DNA of 15,908 bases from JAIRNF01 sp031550925 (lineage in GTDB: Bacteria; Bacteroidota; Bacteroidia; Bacteroidales; UBA932), in the NCBI GenBank assembly GCA_031550925.1, contig JAVBOE010000044.1, forward strand, positions 1 to 15,908, written 5' to 3'. The notes under the pieces are model-generated. The model did no database searches. It was not told the DNA's origin and worked only from the letters and a program-made list of their open reading frames with translations. Below are positions 1-4,954 of the stretch, in pieces (position 1 is the stretch's first letter; each line of letters starts with the position of its first letter). The position numbers and the translations under genes are program-made.

Positions 1-14
1 TTACTGAGAGATTG

Positions 15-34
15 AGTAAGCGTTCTTACTTTTT
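15..34 (+). terminator. possible weak intrinsic terminator at left edge
   Basis: A 6-bp AT-rich stem (AGTAAG at 15-20, CTTACT at 25-30) with a CGTT loop is followed by a T-run ending at 34. It could end transcription of a gene lying left of the window. The stem is short and weak, and the upstream gene is not visible, so this is tentative. Confidence 0.35.
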
Positions 35-48
35 CTGAAATCTACAAC

Positions 49-66
49 ATCGGGTTTTATCCCGAT
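49..66 (+). other. short hairpin just upstream of tRNA-Tyr
   Basis: ATCGGG (49-54) and CCCGAT (61-66) form a perfect 6-bp stem around a TTTTAT loop, ending four bases before the first base of tRNA-Tyr. There is no T-tract after it. It may belong to the 5' leader of the tRNA transcript or to an upstream 3' end. Confidence 0.35.
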
Positions 67-70
67 CTTC

Positions 71-153
71 GGGGGGATACCAAAGTGGCCAACTGGGGCA
101 GACTGTAAATCTGCTGTCGTACGACTTCGGAGGTTCGAATCCTCCTCCCCCCA
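71..153 (+). tRNA. tRNA-Tyr (anticodon GUA)
   Basis: The acceptor stem GGGGGGA (71-77) pairs fully with TCCCCCC (146-152), followed by discriminator A153. The anticodon stem GCAGA/TCTGC encloses the loop CTGTAAA with anticodon GTA. A long variable arm, as in bacterial class II tRNA-Tyr, precedes the T arm GGAGG/CCTCC with loop TTCGAAT. The CCA end is not encoded. It is the first of three tRNAs leading into tuf, a common Bacteroidetes arrangement. Confidence 0.96.
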
Positions 154-179
154 CACCAAAATTAAATATAGCGGCAGCT

Positions 180-270
180 GGTTTTATTAGGTTTTACTAG
201 TCTGTTTGCTTTATTTAATTTTTAAAATGGCGACGGTTGGTTTATTAGGTTTTCCGGCTGTTTGCCTTTA
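180..270. repeat. imperfect direct repeat between tRNA-Tyr and tRNA-Gly
   Basis: Two copies of about 31-34 bp lie at 180-213 and 239-270. Both contain TTATTAGGTTTT followed, after a variable 4-6 bp, by CTGTTTGC and TTTA. The copies sit about 58 bp apart in the 127-nt spacer between the two tRNAs. They may be a duplicated leader or the trace of a tRNA deletion or duplication. No function is evident. Confidence 0.6.
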
Positions 271-280
271 CCCAGTACAA

Positions 281-353
281 GCGGAAGTAGCTCAGTTGGT
301 AGAGCATCAGCCTTCCAAGCTGAGGGTCGCGAGTTCGAACCTCGTCTTCCGCT
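281..353 (+). tRNA. tRNA-Gly (anticodon UCC)
   Basis: Acceptor GCGGAAG (281-287) pairs with CTTCCGC (346-352), with T353 as discriminator. The D stem is GCTC/GAGC, and the anticodon stem TCAGC/GCTGA encloses CTTCCAA with anticodon TCC. The T stem GCGAG/CTCGT has one G-U pair and the loop TTCGAAC. All stems pair well, in contrast to the next tRNA. The CCA end is not encoded. Confidence 0.96.
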
Positions 354-371
354 CTTTTTTATTAAATATAA

Positions 372-412
372 TATTCTGAATTTCAATGAAATAGGGATTG
401 AAATTCGGAATA
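372..412 (+). other. long AT-rich hairpin between tRNA-Gly and tRNA-Thr
   Basis: A 16-bp inverted repeat (372-387 with 397-412) has a single G-U pair (T377 with G407) and a 9-nt loop GAAATAGGG. It lies 19 nt after tRNA-Gly and ends 19 nt before tRNA-Thr. No T-run follows it, so it does not look like a standard + strand terminator. A tRNA-precursor processing structure or a small inserted palindrome are both possible. Confidence 0.6.
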
Positions 413-430
413 AAGGCATGTATAAACGCT

Positions 431-502
431 GCCAGCGTAGCTCAGGGGTAGAGCGCTTCCTTGGTAAGGACGAGGTCGCGAGTTCAATTCTCGCCGCCGG
501 CT
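431..502 (+). tRNA. tRNA-Thr (anticodon GGU) with two stem mismatches
   Basis: The cloverleaf is recognisable: D stem GCTC/GAGC, anticodon loop TTGGTAA (461-467, anticodon GGT), T stem GCGAG/CTCGC with loop TTCAATT, and discriminator T502. The acceptor stem GCCAGCG (431-437) against CGCCGGC (495-501) leaves A434 opposite C498. The anticodon stem CTTCC (456-460) against GGACG (468-472) leaves T457 opposite C471. Each would be restored by one change (A434 to G; C471 to A). It sits directly upstream of tuf. Identity is clear; whether this copy is functional is uncertain. Confidence 0.88.
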
Positions 503-534
503 CTCAAGGATAAAGAAAAAGCAAATTCAATCTC

Positions 535-550
535 TATTTAACGTTAAATA
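535..550. promoter_or_regulatory. perfect 16-bp palindrome in the tuf leader
   Basis: TATTTAACGTTAAATA is a perfect palindrome centred between 542 and 543, ending 10 nt before the tuf ATG at 561. It could be an operator, an mRNA hairpin that affects initiation, or chance in AT-rich sequence. No Shine-Dalgarno-like sequence separates it from the start codon, which is usual in Bacteroidetes. Confidence 0.4.
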
Positions 551-560
551 ATTCAGCAAA

Positions 561-1748
561 ATGGCAAAAGAAAAATTTGAAAGGACCAAACCGCACGTAA
601 ATATTGGTACTATTGGTCACGTTGACCATGGTAAGACTACGCTTACCGCTGCCATTACTATGGTTTTGGCCAAAAGAGGTCTTTCTGAAATGCGTTCATT
701 CGACTCTATCGATAACGCACCCGAAGACAAAGAAAGAGGTATTACTATCAACACATCACACGTTGAGTATCAAACAGCTAACCGTCACTATGCGCACGTT
801 GACTGTCCTGGTCACGCCGACTATGTGAAGAACATGGTTACTGGTGCTGCTCAGATGGACGGTGCTATTCTTGTTTGTGCTGCTACCGATGGTCCTATGC
901 CTCAAACTCGCGAGCACATCTTACTTGCTCGTCAGGTAAACGTTCCTCGCGTTGTTGTGTTCATGAACAAAGTTGACTTGGTTGACGATGCAGAAATGCT
1001 AGACCTTGTTGAAATGGAATTAAGAGAGCTTCTTAGCTTCTACCAATTTGATGGCGATAACGCTCCTGTTATCCGCGGTTCTGCACTAGGTGGTCTTAAC
1101 GGCGAAGCTCAGTGGGAAGAAAAGATTATGGAGCTTATGGATGCTGTTGATATATATATTCCAATCCCTCCTCGCGAAAACGAAAAACCTTTCCTTATGC
1201 CTGTTGAAGACGTGTTCTCAATCACTGGCCGTGGTACTGTTGCTACCGGTCGTATTGAAACAGGTATTGTTAAGGTTGGAGAAGAGCTTGAGATTATTGG
1301 TCTTGGCGAAAAACCCAAAAAGACTGTTTGTACAGGAGTTGAAATGTTCCGTAAGCTGCTTGATTCAGGTGAAGCTGGCGATAACGTGGGTCTTCTTCTT
1401 CGTGGTATTGACAAGAAAGAAATTAAACGTGGTCAGGTTATTGCTAAACCAGGAACTATCACTCCTCACACTAAATTCCAAGCTGAAATATACGTGTTGA
1501 AGAAATAAGAAGGTGGACGTCATACACCATTTCACAACAAATATCGTCCTCAGTTCTACCTACGTACGCTTGATGTAACAGGTGAAGTAGAGCTTCCAGC
1601 AGGAGTTGAAATGGTTATGCCTGGTGATAACGTTACTATTACCGTTAACCTTATCTACCCTGTAGCTATCAACCAAGGTCTTCGTTTCGCTATCCGCGAA
1701 GGTGGACGTACAGTTGGTGCAGGACAGATTACAAAAATCGAAGAATAA
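561..1748 (+). CDS. tuf: Elongation factor Tu, interrupted by an in-frame TAA at codon 316
   Basis: EF-Tu is the GTPase that delivers aminoacyl-tRNA to the ribosome. The frame from ATG 561 to TAA 1746-1748 encodes 395 positions, close to the ~394 aa of Bacteroidia EF-Tu. Motifs seen are MAKEKFERTKPHVNIGTIGH at the N-terminus, GHVDHGKT (19-26, P-loop), GITIN in switch I (60-64), DCPGH (81-85) and NKVD (136-139), then domain II. Codon 316 (1506-1508) is TAA where relatives have an acidic residue within KKEEGGRHTPF. The next codons continue in frame (EGGRHTPFHNKYRPQFY, then the C-terminal REGGRTVGAGQITKIEE) with no further damage. As written, the product stops at 315 aa and lacks nearly all of domain III, which contacts tRNA and EF-Ts. 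A G at 1506 would restore Glu. Identity is certain. Whether this is an error, a damaged second copy or something else cannot be decided from the window. Confidence 0.93.
1506..1508 (+). other. tuf: in-frame TAA stop inside tuf
   Basis: The context is AAG AAA TAA GAA GGT, against the family's Lys-Lys-(Glu/Asp)-Glu-Gly. One G-to-T change at 1506 explains it. TAA also ends tuf itself and secE, rplK, rplA, rplJ and rpoB in this window, so reassignment of TAA to an amino acid is very unlikely here. Confidence 0.95.
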
Positions 1749-1767
1749 GCTTTTAGATTTTCGATAT

Positions 1768-1794
1768 AAGTCAGCCCGTTTGGGCTGACTTTCT
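1768..1794 (+). terminator. hairpin after tuf, likely tuf terminator or processing stem
   Basis: AAGTCAGCCC (1768-1777) and GGGCTGACTT (1782-1791) form a perfect 10-bp stem with a GTTT tetraloop. The downstream T-tract is short and interrupted (TTCTT). The hairpin starts 19 nt after the full-length tuf stop and ends 4 nt before tRNA-Trp. It may be a partial terminator or an RNase landing structure that separates the tuf mRNA from tRNA-Trp. Its position favours 1746 as the true end of tuf. Confidence 0.7.
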
Positions 1795-1795
1795 T

Positions 1796-1866
1796 AGGGG
1801 TGTAGTTCAAGGGCAGAATAGTGGTCTCCAAAACCATTGATGGGAGTTCGAATCTCTCCACCCCTG
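1796..1866 (+). tRNA. tRNA-Trp (anticodon CCA)
   Basis: Acceptor AGGGGTG (1796-1802) pairs fully with CACCCCT (1859-1865), with G1866 as discriminator. The D stem is GTTC/GAAT with one wobble. The anticodon stem GTGGT/ACCAT encloses CTCCAAA with anticodon CCA. The T stem GGGAG/CTCTC encloses TTCGAAT. The anticodon is normal Trp, so this is not a visible suppressor of the upstream TAA. Its place between tuf and secE is conserved in Bacteroidetes. Confidence 0.96.
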
Positions 1867-1945
1867 CAATATTGCTGAGTTACGAAAGCAGTAGAAAACC
1901 GGTGGCACTGCGGCTTCCACGCAGCTGACACAAAACAATCTAGCG

Positions 1946-2143
1946 ATGAAAATTAAGACGTATATCAAGGAAGCACACAACGAGTTGGTTCATAAAGTTA
2001 CCTGGCCTACATGGGCTGAGCTGCAGAGTAGCGCTATTGTTGTAATGATAGCATCTGTCATCTTTGCGTTGGTAATTTTTGCTATGGACTTGGTGTTCCG
2101 TAACGCCATGGAAATGATTTACGGATTATTGTTTGGCAAATAA
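1946..2143 (+). CDS. secE: Preprotein translocase subunit SecE
   Basis: SecE is the small stabilising subunit of the SecYEG channel in the inner membrane. This 65-aa protein has the short bacterial form: an amphipathic N-terminal helix, the conserved KVTWPTW segment (residues 17-23) just before the membrane, and one transmembrane helix at about 29-50. ATG 1946 is the only sensible start. The 79-nt gap from tRNA-Trp holds only a weak 5-bp stem (CTGCG/CGCAG around 1909-1925) and no other gene. nusG starts 19 nt downstream, the usual secE-nusG pairing. Possible co-transcription with tRNA-Trp is inferred from spacing only. Confidence 0.95.
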   Translation: MKIKTYIKEAHNELVHKVTWPTWAELQSSAIVVMIASVIFALVIFAMDLVFRNAMEMIYGLLFGK

Positions 2144-2162
2144 AAACACGGAGCATTAAAAG

Positions 2163-2711
2163 ATGAGCGATCCAACTAAAAAATGGTATGTTCTAAGAGC
2201 TGCCGGCGGAAAAGAAAAAAAGGCGAAAGAGTACATCGAAAACGAAATAAAACGATTACAGCTTGAGTCTTATATTTCGCAGGTGCTTATACCTACTGAG
2301 AAAGTTTACCAGATAAAAAACGGTAAAAAAATCAGTAAAGAACGTATCTTTTATCCTGGATACATCTTGATTGAAGCCTCACTTATCGGCGAAATTCAGC
2401 ACATCCTTCGTAACATCCCGCATGTATCGGGATTTCTTACAGAAACAAAAGGCGGCGAGCCTATGCCCTTACGTCAGGCAGAAGTTAACCGTATTTTGGG
2501 ACATGTTGATGAGCTAGCCGAAGGCAACGAAGAAATGGTTACCCCATTCGTAGTTGGAGAAGCGGTTAAGGTTGTAGATGGACCTTTCAACAGCTTTTCG
2601 GGTACTATTGAAGAGGTTAACGAAGAGAAAAAGAAGCTTAAGGTGATGGTGAAGATCTTTGGACGTAAAACACCGCTGGAATTGAATTTTGTTCAAGTAG
2701 AAAAAGAATAG
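2163..2711 (+). CDS. nusG: Transcription termination/antitermination factor NusG
   Basis: NusG binds the clamp of RNA polymerase, raises processivity, and couples transcription to Rho or to the ribosome. The 182-aa protein begins with an NGN domain (WYVLRAAGGKEKKAKEYIE at about 8-26, and RIFYPGYILIE at 61-71). It ends with a KOW domain, with VKVVDGPFNSFSGTIEEVN at 135-153. Length and domain order are normal for the family, with no large insertion as found in specialised NusG paralogs (UpxY, LoaP). It lies between secE and rplK, the position of housekeeping NusG, so it is the core factor. Confidence 0.97.
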   Translation: MSDPTKKWYVLRAAGGKEKKAKEYIENEIKRLQLESYISQVLIPTEKVYQIKNGKKISKERIFYPGYILIEASLIGEIQHILRNIPHVSGFLTETKGGEPMPLRQAEVNRILGHVDELAEGNEEMVTPFVVGEAVKVVDGPFNSFSGTIEEVNEEKKKLKVMVKIFGRKTPLELNFVQVEKE

Positions 2712-2726
2712 TTAAAACATTAGAAC

Positions 2727-3173
2727 ATGGCAAAAGAAGTTGCTGGTCTGATTAAGTTACAGATTAAGGGAGGCGCGGCAAACCCCTCTCCACCTGTAGG
2801 TCCTGCACTTGGTTCTAAAGGTGTAAACATTATGGAGTTCTGCAAGCAGTTTAATGGCAGAACACAAGATAAGGCAGGTAAGATACTTCCTGTTGTTATC
2901 ACTGTTTACTCCGATAAGTCTTTTGACTTTATTGTAAAACAACCTCCTATCGCCGTTCAGCTTAAAGAGGCTGCCAAGCTGCAGTCTGGTTCTGCTGAGC
3001 CTAACCGTAAGAAGATTGCTAAAATTACATGGGATCAAGTGAAAACAATTGCTGAAGATAAAATGCCTGATATGAACGCATTTACTATCGCATCAGCAAT
3101 GAGAATGGTAGCAGGTACTGCAAGAAGTATGGGGATTACCGTAGAGGGAGAGTTCCCAGCCGATCTAAACTAA
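2727..3173 (+). CDS. rplK: 50S ribosomal protein L11
   Basis: L11 binds the GTPase-associated region of 23S rRNA and, with L10/L12, forms the base of the factor-binding stalk. It is also needed for RelA activation in other bacteria. The protein is 148 aa. The N-terminal domain has the proline-rich NPSPPVGPALGSKGVNIMEF segment (19-38), site of the conserved prolines linked to thiostrepton sensitivity. The C-terminal rRNA-binding domain ends with SAMRMVAGTARSMGI. It begins 15 nt after nusG and rplA follows after 15 nt. Confidence 0.98.
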   Translation: MAKEVAGLIKLQIKGGAANPSPPVGPALGSKGVNIMEFCKQFNGRTQDKAGKILPVVITVYSDKSFDFIVKQPPIAVQLKEAAKLQSGSAEPNRKKIAKITWDQVKTIAEDKMPDMNAFTIASAMRMVAGTARSMGITVEGEFPADLN

Positions 3174-3188
3174 AAATTTCATGCAGAA

Positions 3189-3890
3189 ATGAGTAAACTG
3201 ACAAAAAATCAAAAAATAGTTTACGCCAAGCTAGAGCCGAACAAGCAGTATAAGCTTAGCGAAGCAGCAAAGCTACTGAAAGATGTATCTTTCACTAAGT
3301 TCGATGCTTCGGTAGATATCGCTGTTCGCCTTGGTGTAGATCCACGTAAAGCGAACCAAATGGTTCGTGGTGTGGTAACTCTACCGCATGGAACTGGTAA
3401 GCAAGTGCGTGTACTTGTGCTTTGTACTCCTGATAAGGAAGCCGAAGCTCAGGCTGCAGGTGCCGAATATGTTGGCCTCGACGATTATGTTGAAAAGATT
3501 AAGAATGGTTGGACAGATGTAGATGTTATTATCTGTACACCTTCTGTAATGGCTAAAGTTGGTGCTTTAGGACGTATCTTAGGTCCTCGAGGCTTAATGC
3601 CCAACCCTAAGACGGGTACGGTTACGATGGAAGTTGGAAAGGCTGTTGAAGAAGTTAAGGCCGGTAAGATTGATTTTAAGGTGGATAAGTTCGGTATTGT
3701 ACATACCGGCGTTGGACGCGTTTCGTTTGAGCCTGCTAAAATAATCGATAACGTGAAGGAATTCATGGATATGATTGTTAAGCTTAAACCGCAGGCTGCA
3801 AAAGGTACTTATGTAAAAAGCATTTACCTTTCTACGACAATGAGTCCGGGTATCGCTGTTGATCCGAAATCAATTACTGAAAACGTGTAA
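3189..3890 (+). CDS. rplA: 50S ribosomal protein L1
   Basis: L1 forms the mobile L1 stalk that guides deacylated tRNA out of the E site. In enterobacteria it also represses its own rplKA mRNA. The 233-aa protein carries the L1 signature LGPRGLMPNPKTGTV at 131-145 and the conserved FDASVDIAVRLGVDPRKANQ near the N-terminus (38-57). Length is normal. rplJ starts 12 nt downstream. I could not recognise an L1-binding mimic in the short rplK upstream region by eye. Confidence 0.98.
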   Translation: MSKLTKNQKIVYAKLEPNKQYKLSEAAKLLKDVSFTKFDASVDIAVRLGVDPRKANQMVRGVVTLPHGTGKQVRVLVLCTPDKEAEAQAAGAEYVGLDDYVEKIKNGWTDVDVIICTPSVMAKVGALGRILGPRGLMPNPKTGTVTMEVGKAVEEVKAGKIDFKVDKFGIVHTGVGRVSFEPAKIIDNVKEFMDMIVKLKPQAAKGTYVKSIYLSTTMSPGIAVDPKSITENV

Positions 3891-3902
3891 AATTGACGGA
3901 TT

Positions 3903-4424
3903 ATGAGAAAAGAAGAAAAGACAGTTATTATCGATAGCCTAGCTGAACAGTTTAAGGAAAGTCCTCATTTTTATATAGCAGATGTTTCAGGTCTTAACGC
4001 CGAAAAAACATCTAAGCTAAGAAGACTTTGCTTTGAAAAGAACATAAAGCTTATTGTAGCTAAGAATACACTTCTAAAAAAAGCATTAGAGAAAAACGGT
4101 TTCGAAGAAACTAGCCTTTTCTCAGTACTGGAAGGTCCTACCTCTGTTATGTTTTGCGAAACAGCTAACGCTCCTGCAAAGCTTATTAAGGACTTCTTCA
4201 AGAAACAGGAAAAACCTGTACTAAAAGGTGCTTATGTACAAGAGTGTGTTTATATTGGCAGCAATACGCTTGATGCGCTTGTTAACATTAAGTCTCGCGA
4301 CGAACTTATTGGCGACATCATCGGTATGCTACAGTCACCCGCAAAGAATGTTATCTCTGCATTACAGTCGAGCGGTGGCAAGCTGGCAGGCATCGTAAAG
4401 ACATTATCGGAAAAATCCGAGTAA
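3903..4424 (+). CDS. rplJ: 50S ribosomal protein L10
   Basis: L10 anchors L12 dimers to 23S rRNA at the stalk base. The 173-aa protein shows the family's N-terminal RNA-binding domain (KTVIIDSLAEQF, FYIADVSGL, LIVAKNTLLKKAL) and a C-terminal helical region (SPAKNVISALQSSGGKLAGI) to which L12 N-termini bind. The gap from rplA is only 12 nt, so there is no room for the long L10 leader known upstream of rplJ in Firmicutes and Proteobacteria. rplL follows after 51 nt. Confidence 0.97.
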   Translation: MRKEEKTVIIDSLAEQFKESPHFYIADVSGLNAEKTSKLRRLCFEKNIKLIVAKNTLLKKALEKNGFEETSLFSVLEGPTSVMFCETANAPAKLIKDFFKKQEKPVLKGAYVQECVYIGSNTLDALVNIKSRDELIGDIIGMLQSPAKNVISALQSSGGKLAGIVKTLSEKSE

Positions 4425-4475
4425 ACAATTACAATCAAACAATCACGAAAATTAATTTTTAAAAAACTAAATACC

Positions 4476-4850
4476 ATGGCAGATATCAAGAAGTTTGCAG
4501 AAGAGCTGGTTAACCTAACAGTAAAAGAAGTTCAAGAACTTGCAACTATTTTGAAAGAAGAGTACGGAATTGAACCTGCAGCTGCTGCTGTAGCTGTTGC
4601 TGCTCCTGCAGCAGGTGGTAGCGAAGCTGCTGCTGAAAAAACAGAGTTCGATGTAATTCTTAAATCACCAGGCGGTGCAAAGCTTCAAATCGTTAAAGTT
4701 GTGAAAGAGCTTACAGGTCTTGGTCTAAAAGAAGCTAAAGAGCTAGTAGATGCTGCTCCTAAGGCTGTAAAAGAAAAAATTTCAAAGGCAGAAGCTGAAC
4801 AAATAAAAGCTGCAATTGAAGAGGCAGGCGGAGAAGTTGAAGTTAAATAG
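4476..4850 (+). CDS. rplL: 50S ribosomal protein L7/L12
   Basis: L12 is the multi-copy stalk protein that recruits EF-Tu, EF-G and other GTPase factors. The 124-aa acidic protein has an N-terminal dimerisation domain (about 1-33), an Ala-rich hinge (about 34-54), and a C-terminal factor-binding domain with KLQIVKVVKELTGLGLKEAK. The 51-nt leader after rplJ is very A-rich with no Shine-Dalgarno, typical of strongly translated Bacteroidetes genes. A strong hairpin with T-tract lies 33 nt downstream, before rpoB, which fits the usual need for more L12 than RNA polymerase. Confidence 0.98.
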   Translation: MADIKKFAEELVNLTVKEVQELATILKEEYGIEPAAAAVAVAAPAAGGSEAAAEKTEFDVILKSPGGAKLQIVKVVKELTGLGLKEAKELVDAAPKAVKEKISKAEAEQIKAAIEEAGGEVEVK

Positions 4851-4883
4851 CGAAACTAAACCGCTTTGTCGGGTCAAATAATA

Positions 4884-4917
4884 GGTTTAGAGCCCTAAAA
4901 GGGTTCTAAGCCTTTTT
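4884..4917 (+). terminator. rplL-rpoB intergenic attenuator/terminator
   Basis: GGTTTAGAGCCCT (4884-4896) pairs with AGGGTTCTAAGCC (4900-4912) as a 13-bp stem with two G-U pairs and an AAA loop, followed by TTTTT (4913-4917). This has full intrinsic-terminator form in the 104-nt gap between rplL and rpoB. By analogy with the E. coli rplL-rpoB attenuator, partial readthrough would lower rpoBC expression relative to the ribosomal proteins. No promoter matching TAnnTTTG is visible after it, so rpoBC probably depends on readthrough. Confidence 0.85.
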
Positions 4918-4954
4918 GTCGTTAAAACGCCATTTTCAACTAATCTTACCAAAG

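Noticed and set aside
1..60. 3' end of an upstream gene such as hpf
   Set aside because: Short open stretches exist in two frames, but nothing is long or conserved enough to name a protein.
262..513. 83-codon + strand frame, and the opposing frame 222-419
   Set aside because: They run through the tRNA-Gly and tRNA-Thr genes; their peptides are translations of tRNA sequence.
1506..1508. Reassigned TAA codon or stop-to-sense genetic code
   Set aside because: TAA ends secE, rplK, rplA, rplJ, rpoB and full-length tuf at the expected family lengths, so it clearly works as a stop here. The tRNA-Trp downstream has a normal CCA anticodon.
1506..1748. Programmed frameshift or selenocysteine/pyrrolysine insertion in tuf
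   Set aside because: The reading frame is the same before and after the stop, and the codon is TAA rather than TGA or TAG. No known recoding element fits.
1867..1945. Riboswitch or hidden gene in the secE leader
   Set aside because: Only weak, mutually exclusive 4-5 bp stems (CTGCG/CGCAG, GTGG/CCAC) are visible, with no match to a known regulatory RNA.
3891..3902. L10-type autoregulatory leader before rplJ
   Set aside because: The gap between rplA and rplJ is only 12 nt, too short for that structure.
4916..4954. TTG start giving a 13-residue longer RpoB
   Set aside because: The TTG lies within the T-tract of the rplL-rpoB hairpin, and the family start matches ATG 4955 in length and sequence.
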